NCBI GenBank assembly: GCA_964645005.1
Contig: CAZXYS010000033.1
Location: forward strand, 1-45,633
Direction of reading: 5' to 3'
DNA from: CAZXYS01 sp964645005
GTDB lineage: Bacteria > Bacteroidota > Ignavibacteria > Kapaibacteriales > UBA2268
DNA length: 45,633 nucleotides
In this document: positions 24,771 to 32,967 of the stretch, piece by piece
How positions within the stretch are numbered: the stretch's first letter is position 1
How the letters are laid out: the number at the start of each line of letters is the position of its first letter
Notes under the pieces: generated by a model
Told to the model about the DNA's origin: nothing
The model's database searches: none
What the model saw: the letters and a program-made list of their open reading frames with translations, nothing else
Position numbers and translations under genes: made by a program

Positions 24771-26762
24771 TTAATCAGCAGCTCTCTTTTGCACTAATAT
24801 TCTTATAAGATAAGGTTTTAAAGAATTTGAACAGGAGAAAAATTCACTCCCGGTGTTATATTCAGTAATAATATCCGGAGAATTTTTTTGGACTGCTTTT
24901 CCCAAATCATTTCTAACTTTTTCAGCCAAGTTTCTGCTTAAGTTATTGGTATCATTGAAATACTGTATTATAATCCTGTCTGCTACAAATGAGTTTTCCG
25001 CTATGTGGTCAATGATTCCCTTATTGCCGGGATGTTCCGTAATTAATCGAATATTTGGTGCGAAAATGAAATACTGATTGTAGATTTTAGAACCACTCCT
25101 GATATTCTTAATCTCTGATACTTCATTGTGGATCAAAGAAAACGTCCTGTTCTTGAAATGTTTGTTCCCATTGACATCTGTCAACTCTGCCTGAATACTA
25201 ACTGAATCAGCGTCCCAAATTTTACCGGCGAAAGGTTTCGGATCAATACGGAATTTTGCAGGGACCTCTCCCCCATCCACGCTTATGCGGTTTTTCTCTC
25301 CATCGGTAACTAAATATAACCTGTAATTCCTGATTTTGTCTGCGGGACGGGCTTTTAACTCAAGTTCTATGAGGCTCGGGGTGATCTCAAACTGCATTTT
25401 ACCGGCTTCGATTGAAGAGAAAGCCTCTTCGGATGATGTTACTAATCTGGCATAATCAGCAGAATTATTCATAAAGTCTTGATCTTCTTTTAATTCAACA
25501 TTCTTATAATTGAGTTTTTCTTTGAAAAATTTCAAGATGTCAGAACTATTTTTGGGAAAAAATAAACCATTAACATCGATGTTAAAAGAGGAATTTTTAA
25601 TATCGCTATTATCAGTATCTTTAGTGGTGATAATTAGTTCTGCATTGGCATTTCGCAATCTTGAAGCCAGTACCGCCGGAGAGAAAGAATATAAAGAGTC
25701 AATTGATCGATTTATTTTTGATATAGCAGTTTCCTGATCTATAGCTCTTAAAGGCGGAAAGTTGTATTCTTTGTCAAAGAAAATGCAGGAAATCAAAGGA
25801 TAGATTTCATATTTGAAATTTTTGACTATTTCTATTGAAGTGACCAAGGCTTCAAGACTTATATGAATATCAATCTGTTCTTTTTGCTTCTCGTGAAGGA
25901 TTGATCTCTGAGTGATATAAAGATCTAGTTTGCCCATACCACCGGGGCGGTCAGATGAGAAAATTAATCTGTTGCCGGGCAGAAATGCGGGATCGGATTC
26001 ATTGAACTCGGTATTAATATTTTCCATCAAAGTGGGTCGCTGCCACAAGCCTTCGGAATATTCTGAGATAAAAATGTCGTAACCACCAGGTCCCTCTTGT
26101 CCATCAGTCGCAAAGAGCAATGAATCATCAGAGATAAGAAACGGAGTTATCTCATTGCCCAGAGAATTAATTTCATTTAGTGGTGTCAATGCACCCCAGG
26201 CATCATTTTCCAGCCGGCGAGCGATCCATAAATCTGTGTCAGAGTATTTTCCTCCACGATTAGTAGAAAATATCATGACGTTCCCACTCGGGGAAACTGT
26301 GGGATGGGATGTAAAACAATCACACTTTAAACTGTCCAATACAAATGGCTCGCTCCAAGCCTGCTTTTCCTTTACAGCTTTGAAAATGTTAAGGTAAGAG
26401 CGTGCCGGCGTTAGCCTGAAAGTGGAGATAAGAGCTTCTTCGCTGTTAAGAAAAGTGAAATATGACTGATTGTTATTCTTTCGGTTTATGGCTCCTTTTA
26501 GTTTCACAGGTTCTTCAAATTCCAGACTGTCCGAAAATTCTGTTTTGAAATAATATGAATAACCGCTGCGAATGGAATTGAAATAGAGTTGGTTTTCGTA
26601 GGGATCCCATGCAGGGGCGAAATCATCTTCTTTTGTATTCAGTTCTTCGCAATTTACGGGAGTTTCCCAGACGGGTCCCGCTGCTGAAATTCCTGCCGGA
26701 TGAAGGTTAATTATTACGAAATAAAAAGGTATTAAAATTAATATTTTGAAATCTTTATTCAT
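24771..26762 (-). CDS. PD40 beta-propeller envelope protein with a degenerate OmpA-like end
   Basis: A 663-residue exported protein. The signal peptide (residues 5-28) is followed by WD40-like PD40 repeats: APAWDPYENQLYFNSIRSG, SHPTVSPSGNVMIFSTNRGG, LFATDGQEGPGGYDIFISE and RLIFSSDRPGGMGKLDLYIT. These form a TolB-like propeller, spanning about residues 40-285. The C-terminal half has no clean domain; stretches such as IAENSFVADRIIIQYF...LSRNLAEKVRNDL recall OmpA-type peptidoglycan-binding domains but lack their core motif. FCB proteins of this type often sit beside gliding, T9SS or OmpA systems. Function unproven. A TATCTTTG -7 candidate lies on the minus strand at 26815-26822. Confidence 0.75.
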   Translation of the reverse strand: MNKDFKILILIPFYFVIINLHPAGISAAGPVWETPVNCEELNTKEDDFAPAWDPYENQLYFNSIRSGYSYYFKTEFSDSLEFEEPVKLKGAINRKNNNQSYFTFLNSEEALISTFRLTPARSYLNIFKAVKEKQAWSEPFVLDSLKCDCFTSHPTVSPSGNVMIFSTNRGGKYSDTDLWIARRLENDAWGALTPLNEINSLGNEITPFLISDDSLLFATDGQEGPGGYDIFISEYSEGLWQRPTLMENINTEFNESDPAFLPGNRLIFSSDRPGGMGKLDLYITQRSILHEKQKEQIDIHISLEALVTSIEIVKNFKYEIYPLISCIFFDKEYNFPPLRAIDQETAISKINRSIDSLYSFSPAVLASRLRNANAELIITTKDTDNSDIKNSSFNIDVNGLFFPKNSSDILKFFKEKLNYKNVELKEDQDFMNNSADYARLVTSSEEAFSSIEAGKMQFEITPSLIELELKARPADKIRNYRLYLVTDGEKNRISVDGGEVPAKFRIDPKPFAGKIWDADSVSIQAELTDVNGNKHFKNRTFSLIHNEVSEIKNIRSGSKIYNQYFIFAPNIRLITEHPGNKGIIDHIAENSFVADRIIIQYFNDTNNLSRNLAEKVRNDLGKAVQKNSPDIITEYNTGSEFFSCSNSLKPYLIRILVQKRAAD

Positions 26763-27043
26763 CTATGATCTCGGATAATTTTCATTCTATCAGAATATTA
26801 TCTTTAATAATATACAAAGATAAAAGATTATTGTTTAATAATTAATAATCAGAGTAAATCATTTTTAACTTGTTTTAAATTCTTACTTCTGAAAAATTAT
26901 AAAAATACTCTTTATTTCGTACGTTGATATGACTAAAATAAATTCTTTACATATACGAAAATTATAAATAAATGGATTTTAAGCGGTGTTTGAGTTATTA
27001 AATTATATTTCAACATTGTTGTTTAACATTGGGATGGATAAAA

Positions 27044-28363
27044 ATGAACTTTCAAAAATTTACGATAAAGTCGCAGGAAGCTATCCAGGAAGCGCAGGAA
27101 ATAGCGCAGAGCTATAGTAACCAGATTATTGAACCGGCACATTTGTTTGCAGCTTTGTTACAAGACTCTACCGGTTTGGTGCCAGATATGTTAAAAAAAA
27201 TGGGGGCTAATGTTGACAATCTTAAGATAAAAGCATTCGAGGAACTTGAAAATATGCCGAAAGTCGAGAATGCCTATGACAATTATCTTTCGCAGGATAT
27301 GAAGGCTGTACTTGACAAAGCTCTTAAAGAAGCGCAGTCGTTAAAGGATGATTATGTATCTGTCGAACATTTATTGATGGCGCTTGCCGAGCATAAATCG
27401 AGTGTGCGTAAGATACTACAGGATCAGGGAATAGAAAGGGATAAGATTCTATCAGCACTTAAAGATATTCGTGGTTCATCAAGAGTAACCGATCAGAATC
27501 CGGAAGATAAATATCAGGCATTGAAACGCTATGGAAGATTATTGAATGATGAAGCTCGGGCAGGTAAGCTTGATCCTATCATTGGACGTGAGGATGAGAT
27601 AAGGCGCGTGATGCAAGTGCTATCGCGCAGGACAAAGAATAATCCCGTTTTAATAGGCGAGCCGGGAGTCGGCAAGACTGCTATTGCCGAAGGAATAGCC
27701 CACAGGATAGTTTCCGGTGATGTGCCGGATTCGCTGGCGACTAAGCAGATTGTCACACTTGATATGGGAACACTTGTTGCCGGCACCAGTTTCCGCGGGC
27801 AGTTTGAAGAGAGAATCAAAGCTGTGGTGAAGGAAGTCGCGGAATCCGAAGGCGAAATAATCCTTTTCATAGATGAATTGCATACGCTCGTAGGGGCGGG
27901 TTCCGCTCAGGGGAGCGTTGACGCGGCAAATATCCTGAAGCCAGCTCTGGCAAAGGGTGAGCTTAGATGTATAGGCGCTACCACTCTTGATGAATACCAA
28001 AAGCATATTGAGAAAGACCCAGCTCTGGAGCGACGTTTCCAGAAAGTTTACATTTCCGAACCGAGCGTTGAGGATACTATATCTATCCTTCGGGGTCTGA
28101 AGGAGAGATATGAAGTACATCACGGAGTACGCATTACTGATCCGGCAATTGTAGCTGCGGCGGAGCTATCCGACAGATATATCACTGATAGATTTCTTCC
28201 GGATAAAGCGATTGATCTAATTGATGAAGCCGCCAGCAAACTGCGTATAGAAATAGGATCAATGCCGGAAGAGTTGGACTCAATTCAGCGCAGAATAAGA
28301 CAGCTTGAGATAGAAAGGGAAGCATTGAAAAGAGAAATTACAAAATCCGAAGAAACCAAGTGA
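27044..28363 (+). CDS. ClpB-like protein truncated after the first ATPase domain
   Basis: A 439-residue protein beginning MNFQKFTIKSQEAIQEAQEI, the canonical ClpB start (the TTG at 27029 is less likely). It has the double Clp-N domain (residues 1-145), then AAA+ domain 1 with Walker A GEPGVGKTA (about 205), Walker B ILFIDELHTLVG (about 278) and GATTLDEYQKHIEKDPALERRFQ with the arginine finger. It stops at TGA right after IRQLEIEREALKREI, the beginning of the middle coiled coil. Full ClpB is about 860 residues; the second AAA+ domain is absent, and nothing downstream to 28532 resembles it in any frame. It is either a 3'-deleted remnant or a working N-NBD1 variant. Full disaggregase activity is not expected. 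Confidence 0.88.
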   Translation: MNFQKFTIKSQEAIQEAQEIAQSYSNQIIEPAHLFAALLQDSTGLVPDMLKKMGANVDNLKIKAFEELENMPKVENAYDNYLSQDMKAVLDKALKEAQSLKDDYVSVEHLLMALAEHKSSVRKILQDQGIERDKILSALKDIRGSSRVTDQNPEDKYQALKRYGRLLNDEARAGKLDPIIGREDEIRRVMQVLSRRTKNNPVLIGEPGVGKTAIAEGIAHRIVSGDVPDSLATKQIVTLDMGTLVAGTSFRGQFEERIKAVVKEVAESEGEIILFIDELHTLVGAGSAQGSVDAANILKPALAKGELRCIGATTLDEYQKHIEKDPALERRFQKVYISEPSVEDTISILRGLKERYEVHHGVRITDPAIVAAAELSDRYITDRFLPDKAIDLIDEAASKLRIEIGSMPEELDSIQRRIRQLEIEREALKREITKSEETK

Positions 28364-28532
28364 TAATCATGTAAATAGACAGACTCTCAATTATTTTTCA
28401 GGATTATTAATTTTATTATATTACTTCCATTAATTAATTTTACAAAATATTCCTGATAATTTCCATTGCATTTAAACAAAAAATACATATATTTATATTA
28501 CTTATAAGCAATCTTTAAAACAGGAGTATATT

Positions 28533-29006
28533 ATGAACAAATTTATAATTTTTCTGGTTGGTTTAGTAGTAGGTATTATCCTGGCGACTTTTTTAATATG
28601 GAATGTAATGCCCGGATTGATGCTGGACGTTAAGAAAAGTAAATTTGGTTTTGATGTGACAGTTGATGCTATTGAAGAAAAAGCGAAAAAATCAGGCTGG
28701 AAGATACCGAACACCTATAGACTTGATGCCAGTCTAAAAAAAGCCGGATATAATATTAAACGTATTCATGTTTTTTCACTTTGCAAACCGGAGCATGCAT
28801 ACGAAGTTTTACGTAAAGATGATAATAAAAAAGTAGCTGCAATGATGCCCTGCCGGATAAGTGTTTATGAAACGGAAAACGGCAGTGTATATACAACGAG
28901 TATGAATATAGGTCTAATGGGCTCTATGTTTGGCGGCGATGTGGGAAAAACCATGAAAAAAGTTGCTAACGAAGAGGAAAAGATCCTCAATGATGTTATT
29001 GAATGA
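28533..29006 (+). CDS. membrane-anchored DUF302 protein
   Basis: A 157-residue protein with one N-terminal membrane helix (IIFLVGLVVGIILATFLIWNV) followed by a DUF302 domain: VDAIEEKAKKSGWKIPNTY, IHVFSLCKPEHAYEVLR and MMPCRISVYETENGSVY. DUF302 folds as a small alpha/beta domain of unknown function, sometimes linked to heme or metal handling. Two Cys (in SLCKP and MPCR) are the family's conserved-looking positions. It is a single gene whose stop is 30 bases from the end of the convergent gene at 29036. Confidence 0.85.
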   Translation: MNKFIIFLVGLVVGIILATFLIWNVMPGLMLDVKKSKFGFDVTVDAIEEKAKKSGWKIPNTYRLDASLKKAGYNIKRIHVFSLCKPEHAYEVLRKDDNKKVAAMMPCRISVYETENGSVYTTSMNIGLMGSMFGGDVGKTMKKVANEEEKILNDVIE

Positions 29007-29035
29007 TCATAATATTTGATTGTACGAAAGTTACT

Positions 29036-29527
29036 TTATTTTTTACCTATAAGGCTTCTTATAAGGCTAAGAGCCTTAGCGGCATCGCTTTTAGTATACA
29101 AATGAAAATTTTCGATAAACAAAGGCTGACTTTCGCCGCTTTTACGGTACTGAACAAGCCAGTAAGGTTTTCTTTTGGCAAACTTACGTCTATAACCAAA
29201 ATACGTGATTTTAGTGGTGTCCACAATCTTTGTTGCTAATTCTCTACCACGGTAAATATTGAGATTTTTCGATTTGGGATTAAATTCCATGGAATATTTT
29301 ATCTTTCCGGGAATACGCAGCAGGAAAGATAATACAAATAATGCAAGAGCAATGATGAAGAATAAAGTTTCGCCATCATCACGCAAGTAAAATATCAAGC
29401 CAAAAATGATTATTATTATCCCAACAATGTTGGGAGTAAGGAAAGCCAGATTCCATATTATTCTGCTTCGCCATGCTTGAAAATCGAGTTCATATACTTC
29501 ATCTTCGGAACTTTTATTCACTGCCAT
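29036..29527 (-). CDS. small membrane protein with two TM helices, unknown
   Basis: A 163-residue protein. Two adjacent hydrophobic segments (LAFLTPNIVGIIIIIFGLIF and TLFFIIALALFVLSFLL) form a hairpin in the membrane. A C-terminal cytoplasmic part of about 80 residues resembles a PH-like fold (MEFNPKSKNLNIYRGRELA, then TYFGYRRKFAKRKPYW), though this is only a similarity of pattern. ATG 29527 is chosen over TTG 29533 because GAGGA lies 7 bases before it. It runs in the same direction as the scramblase-like, sulfotransferase and SRPBCC genes, separated by short gaps. Confidence 0.65.
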   Translation of the reverse strand: MAVNKSSEDEVYELDFQAWRSRIIWNLAFLTPNIVGIIIIIFGLIFYLRDDGETLFFIIALALFVLSFLLRIPGKIKYSMEFNPKSKNLNIYRGRELATKIVDTTKITYFGYRRKFAKRKPYWLVQYRKSGESQPLFIENFHLYTKSDAAKALSLIRSLIGKK

Positions 29528-29589
29528 AAGCAATCCTCAATTTAATGACCGGATATTCATTCAAATCTATATCATAGCACCATTTACTT

Positions 29590-30186
29590 TCAATCCTTAT
29601 TTTCGAAATGCACAAAATCGATCAGAAATACCGCGCCGAGCGACAGCGCCCTGGTTTGCGAATCCCAGCGCTCGGGAAATTTTATCCCGAAATTATCAGC
29701 ATCGGTAAAGAATTCCGTAAGCATTCCGCTCCATTTTTTTGAGATCATGCCGGTTTCCTGCCCATTCTCGATAATCCGGAAAGTCCACGGCCTGAAAAAC
29801 GGTCCTAGCAAACTAAATTTCTCTTCCCCCAGCGGACCAAGCACGGTATATTTTCTCTTTACCAAATGAAAATTCCACTTGACTCTGCCGAGCAGCTTCT
29901 CGTTAGCGTCGTAAACTTCGCATTCGTGAAACATGAATTTGAACGGTCGGTTTATGCTGAGCATGTCTGTGCCTGCTTCATCGACAACTTTTAACTTGAA
30001 GGGACGCATCGCCTTAAGGAAAATCCGCCCGATGAATGAGCCGCCGAATTCCGCTGCAAAGTAAAGATCATTACCTTTCTGATCAAAGATCTTATACTTA
30101 TTCTTTTGCTCAAAACCGGTAAATACTTCGAATGGTTCCCTGCTTTGGGAAACCAGCACTGCATCGATATTTCTTAGTTTATCCAT
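29590..30186 (-). CDS. scramblase/LURP-one-related protein
   Basis: A 198-residue protein with the pattern of the phospholipid-scramblase/LURP-one-related beta-barrel family: KNKYKIFDQKGNDLYFAAE, FKLKVVDEAGTDMLSINRPF, CEVYDANEKLLGRVKWNF and FRIIENGQETGMISKKW. In bacteria the function of these tubby-like proteins is not established; membrane or lipid association is plausible. ATG 30186 is the real start: the frame stays open to 30390, but that extension overlaps the sulfotransferase gene in another frame and has no matching family sequence. Confidence 0.78.
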   Translation of the reverse strand: MDKLRNIDAVLVSQSREPFEVFTGFEQKNKYKIFDQKGNDLYFAAEFGGSFIGRIFLKAMRPFKLKVVDEAGTDMLSINRPFKFMFHECEVYDANEKLLGRVKWNFHLVKRKYTVLGPLGEEKFSLLGPFFRPWTFRIIENGQETGMISKKWSGMLTEFFTDADNFGIKFPERWDSQTRALSLGAVFLIDFVHFENKD

Positions 30187-30289
30187 TTTAATCCCAAATA
30201 TTAATGGTATGTATTTTTTATACAAATTTACGATTTTGTTTAAAAGAAACAAAAATAGTGAATTATTTGGTTTACTTGCCCATTCAAAA

Positions 30290-31090
30290 TTAAATAATAT
30301 CCGCTTTTTGCAGTTTTTCGATAAGCCTGTATTCTTTTTCAAGCATATCAGTAAGCCTGTCAATAAATTTATCATCGAATTGAATATCAAAACTACCCTT
30401 TCTAACGTGGCGTGGTTTCAGTTCAAGATTCAATTTCCTTCCAAGGTTCCTGGAATGCTCAGGTAACTTTCTCGTCAGTAGAACATGCGAACAATTACAA
30501 ATATTATCAAATGCTTCTTCAATATCAAAATTCTTAGAAAACATATATAGTTGATTCAATAGATGTTCTTTAGGTATTCTTTCTAAAAAATCTACCGGCG
30601 AATTACCTAGCCAGTGTCCTTCTACTTTCATACATGGATGGTTAATATTATTTATCTCGAAATTTTTAAGCATTTTATAATGAGAAATTACTCTTTTCAC
30701 CGGATCGCGCAAACATGTAAAGGTAAACGTATTATCCGGCAAATCCAGCTTGTGCAGCGGCGCATGTGAAAAAGCATAATAATAATGCCCTCTGTTGATC
30801 ACCCGCAGATTCCAACCCGCGAATACCTTATCATTCACCTTTATCCTTCGATCCCATTTCCGATTGATTTTACGTGTGATTTCCCTTGTATCTTCTTTTT
30901 CCGCAGCCCAGATCATGTGAGTCAGTGAAGTCCCACCGGTCTTACGTATATGTATCTGATAAATTCTACTGTAGCCGTTTATATAGTAGTTCCTTGCTAA
31001 TTTCTTATATTTCAAGCCATTAAGATCAAACATAAGAAATAAGGCTAATCTTGCAGGCTTTTTAATTATATTTATAAGTGAATTACTCAA
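30290..31090 (-). CDS. sulfotransferase family protein
   Basis: About 266 residues. The 5'-phosphosulfate-binding loop IRKTGGTS (residues 48-55) and the 3'-phosphate-binding motif CLRDPVKRVISHY (about 130-142) place it in the Sulfotransfer_2 type, which uses PAPS to sulfate carbohydrates. AFSHAPLHKLDLPDNTFTF between them fits the family core. The likely substrate is a surface or exported glycan, in keeping with the glycosyltransferases further right, but they are not linked in an operon. The start is uncertain: TTG 31090 or ATG 31033. Confidence 0.85.
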   Translation of the reverse strand: MSNSLINIIKKPARLALFLMFDLNGLKYKKLARNYYINGYSRIYQIHIRKTGGTSLTHMIWAAEKEDTREITRKINRKWDRRIKVNDKVFAGWNLRVINRGHYYYAFSHAPLHKLDLPDNTFTFTCLRDPVKRVISHYKMLKNFEINNINHPCMKVEGHWLGNSPVDFLERIPKEHLLNQLYMFSKNFDIEEAFDNICNCSHVLLTRKLPEHSRNLGRKLNLELKPRHVRKGSFDIQFDDKFIDRLTDMLEKEYRLIEKLQKADII

Positions 31091-31176
31091 ATCCTAAATA
31101 GTTTCAGTTTACAATTTAAAAATATTTCAAATATAACAATTGCAGCTTAATTAATGAAGAAGATTCATTAGTAACA

Positions 31177-31653
31177 CTAAGTTTGAGAAATCTCGCCCCC
31201 ATTAAAATATTCATCCGGAAACTGCTTTCTGTATGAAAAAATCTTCTCCAACTGTGCTTTGACAATCATAGAGTTGGCAATTCTTCCGAAAATTCCAAAT
31301 GGCAGCCCGTAATGCACAAGATCAATCATTTCAACTCCCCGCGACGTTTCTTTGAAAATATGTTGGTGATGCCAGAATTTGTACGGTCCAAATCTTTGCT
31401 CATCTATGAAAAAATGCGGTTCCCTCACCTGAGTGATCTCGGTTATCCAGCGCATGGGTATTCCGAATAATGGACTCACAGTGTATTCAATTATCATCCC
31501 AGGGTACATCTTTTCCGGCAGGTCAGATTTGATAGTAAAATTTAAAGACTTCGGCGTAATATTTCGCAAATTCCAGGGATTGGAAAAGAACTGCCATGCT
31601 TCATCAATATTTATCTTTATTTGCTGTGTTTGTTTAAGTTTATATAACTTCAT
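31177..31653 (-). CDS. SRPBCC (START/Bet v1-like) ligand-binding protein
   Basis: A 158-residue cytoplasmic protein of the SRPBCC fold. The start QTQQIKINIDEAWQFFSNPWNLRNITP, then GMIIEYTVSPLFGIPMRWITEI and FIDEQRFGPYKFWHHQHIF, are the usual landmarks of the cyclase/dehydrase-like ligand-binding group (often with SDR or CDP-type neighbours). No catalytic residues can be assigned, and the ligand is unknown. It is divergent from the DUF2946-like gene; a 16-bp palindrome lies 37 bases upstream of its start. Confidence 0.85.
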   Translation of the reverse strand: MKLYKLKQTQQIKINIDEAWQFFSNPWNLRNITPKSLNFTIKSDLPEKMYPGMIIEYTVSPLFGIPMRWITEITQVREPHFFIDEQRFGPYKFWHHQHIFKETSRGVEMIDLVHYGLPFGIFGRIANSMIVKAQLEKIFSYRKQFPDEYFNGGEISQT

Positions 31654-31689
31654 TTGACCGTAGATAATTTTAAAAATTAATTATATATA

Positions 31690-31705
31690 TAACTATATAT
31701 AGTTA
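31690..31705. promoter_or_regulatory. 16-bp palindrome in a divergent promoter region
   Basis: TAACTATATATAGTTA is a perfect palindrome between the divergent genes at 31653 (minus) and 31801 (plus). It could be an operator for the metal-uptake locus to the right, the SRPBCC gene, or both. The regulator is not encoded nearby. Confidence 0.35.
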
Positions 31706-31800
31706 ATTTTATTTCTAGTTCTTAAAAAATTAATTTAGTTTCGCAAAATAAAATATTATCCAAAAACGTTATTGAGATGAAATTAAATTAAATTGGAAAA

Positions 31801-32187
31801 ATGCGAATCAGGATTTTACAAAATATCGAACGAAAATATTTGAAAACTGCAGCCATATTTCTGCTGGCAGTTTTTCTCAACGCACTTTCCGTAGAATACT
31901 GGCATTTCCATACTGAAAAGCCATGCTGCAGTGAGGAAAAATGCAGTATTGAAGCTGAAAATAATGACTTCCATCCGACTATCGACAAAGAAAATCCCGA
32001 CTACAATGCCATCGATTGCCAGCTATGCAAATTTATCTCTCATGCTGAGAAAAACCACTTCAAAACCGAATTTTCAGCATTTTGCAGTTCATTCATTATA
32101 TTCCATATTCAAATAAAAAGCATACCTTTTGCGCATATTTTTTCAATTTTCCATCCATCAAGAGCGCCGCCTCACATATTTAAGTAA
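31801..32187 (+). CDS. small DUF2946-like exported protein of the metal locus
   Basis: A 128-residue protein with an N-terminal hydrophobic segment (AAIFLLAVFLNALSV), a Cys/His-rich mature part (HFHTEKPCCSEEKC, then CQLCKFISHAEKNHF) and the C-terminal SRAPPHIF. A CxxC motif followed by a terminal RAPP is the pattern of DUF2946-type proteins that accompany metal-responsive TonB receptors. It lies 81 bases before the lipoprotein gene. It probably binds a transition metal in the periplasm or contacts the receptor system; this is inferred from motif and context. The start at ATG 31801 has only a weak ribosome site. Confidence 0.65.
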   Translation: MRIRILQNIERKYLKTAAIFLLAVFLNALSVEYWHFHTEKPCCSEEKCSIEAENNDFHPTIDKENPDYNAIDCQLCKFISHAEKNHFKTEFSAFCSSFIIFHIQIKSIPFAHIFSIFHPSRAPPHIFK

Positions 32188-32268
32188 AATCATCAACACA
32201 GCCGCTAACTAACTGAGACACTGAAGTTTATCAGTATTTTATTTTATTTTAAATATAAGAGGTGAAAA

Positions 32269-32724
32269 ATGAAAATTATATATATTTTTGTGATTTTGGC
32301 GCTTGCTATCACATTTGGCTGCTCGGATGAATCCGATCCGACAACCCCGCACAAAGACCATTTCGAACCGGTAGGCATTGTCATCTACCAGGGAAGCGAA
32401 ATATTCATTAAAATTAATCAAGGCGTATTCAATCCCGAATACTACGATCATTTTCCAGTACCCGTTGATGGCGAGACAGATGTCTATACCGTCAAATTCA
32501 TTAACGAAGATGGCGATGAAACCGACCCGCCGCATGATGAAGAATTCGATCTCGCCTGGGAAATCACAGATCCGGATATAATTGAAATTACCAGGGATAG
32601 CGGTGAGAAATGGCAATTCAAGCTCAAAGGATTGGCTGCCGGAGAAACGGAAATCAGCTTTAAAGTTAAGCATGTCGATCACTTTGGCTTCGAGAGCAAA
32701 TTTATTCCGGTTGTGGTGGAATAG
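32269..32724 (+). CDS. His/Asp-rich lipoprotein of the metal locus
   Basis: A 151-residue lipoprotein with lipobox TFGC (Cys18) and an AAGAGG ribosome site. The mature part is very acidic and holds His in clusters (TTPHKDHFEP, YYDHF, PPHDEEF, VKHVDHFGF), suggesting metal binding at the cell surface or in the periplasm. The C-terminal half (ITDPDIIEITRDSGEKWQFK, LAAGETEISFKV) looks like an Ig-like beta-sandwich. It sits between the DUF2946-like gene and the TonB receptor. I infer a metal-capturing partner of the receptor; no family is recognised. Confidence 0.72.
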   Translation: MKIIYIFVILALAITFGCSDESDPTTPHKDHFEPVGIVIYQGSEIFIKINQGVFNPEYYDHFPVPVDGETDVYTVKFINEDGDETDPPHDEEFDLAWEITDPDIIEITRDSGEKWQFKLKGLAAGETEISFKVKHVDHFGFESKFIPVVVE

Positions 32725-32813
32725 TTATGAGTAATATTTTTTAACTCAGATTTTACAAATGAATAGAATTACATCGGAATATTCAGAGTAAACTTATTAA
32801 GCCTCCTTCATTT

Positions 32814-32834
32814 CCCCTCCTTGTTAAGGAGGGG
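32814..32834. repeat. GC-rich dispersed hairpin repeat (copy 2)
   Basis: CCCCTCCTT-GTT-AAGGAGGGG is a perfect 9-bp inverted repeat followed by a tail (AGTGGAGCCGTAGGC...) ending about 32863. It matches the hairpin at 6171-6194. It lies between the lipoprotein and the TonB receptor gene and could act as a processing or attenuating hairpin. Confidence 0.6.
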
Positions 32835-32967
32835 AGTGGAGCCGTAGGCTTTACGGGATGATTCTTTTAAGTTGTCGAATTGTAATATGTTAGTATTATT
32901 GAAGATTTCAAATGAAAACTTTGGTTTATTCAAAATGACGCAAAATATCGAACGGACAATTACAATT

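Noticed and set aside
26763..27043. CIRCE-type heat-shock operator before the ClpB-like gene
   Set aside because: No TTAGCACTC-N9-GAGTGCTAA match could be found.
28364..28532. Continuation of ClpB in another frame
   Set aside because: The interval is AT-rich with stops in all frames and none of the middle-domain or second-ATPase motifs.
30187..30390. N-terminal extension of the scramblase-like protein
   Set aside because: It overlaps the sulfotransferase gene in another frame; ATG 30186 gives the family's normal start.
32872..32967. Upstream extension of the TonB receptor frame
   Set aside because: The extra 32 residues precede a proper signal peptide that begins at ATG 32968.
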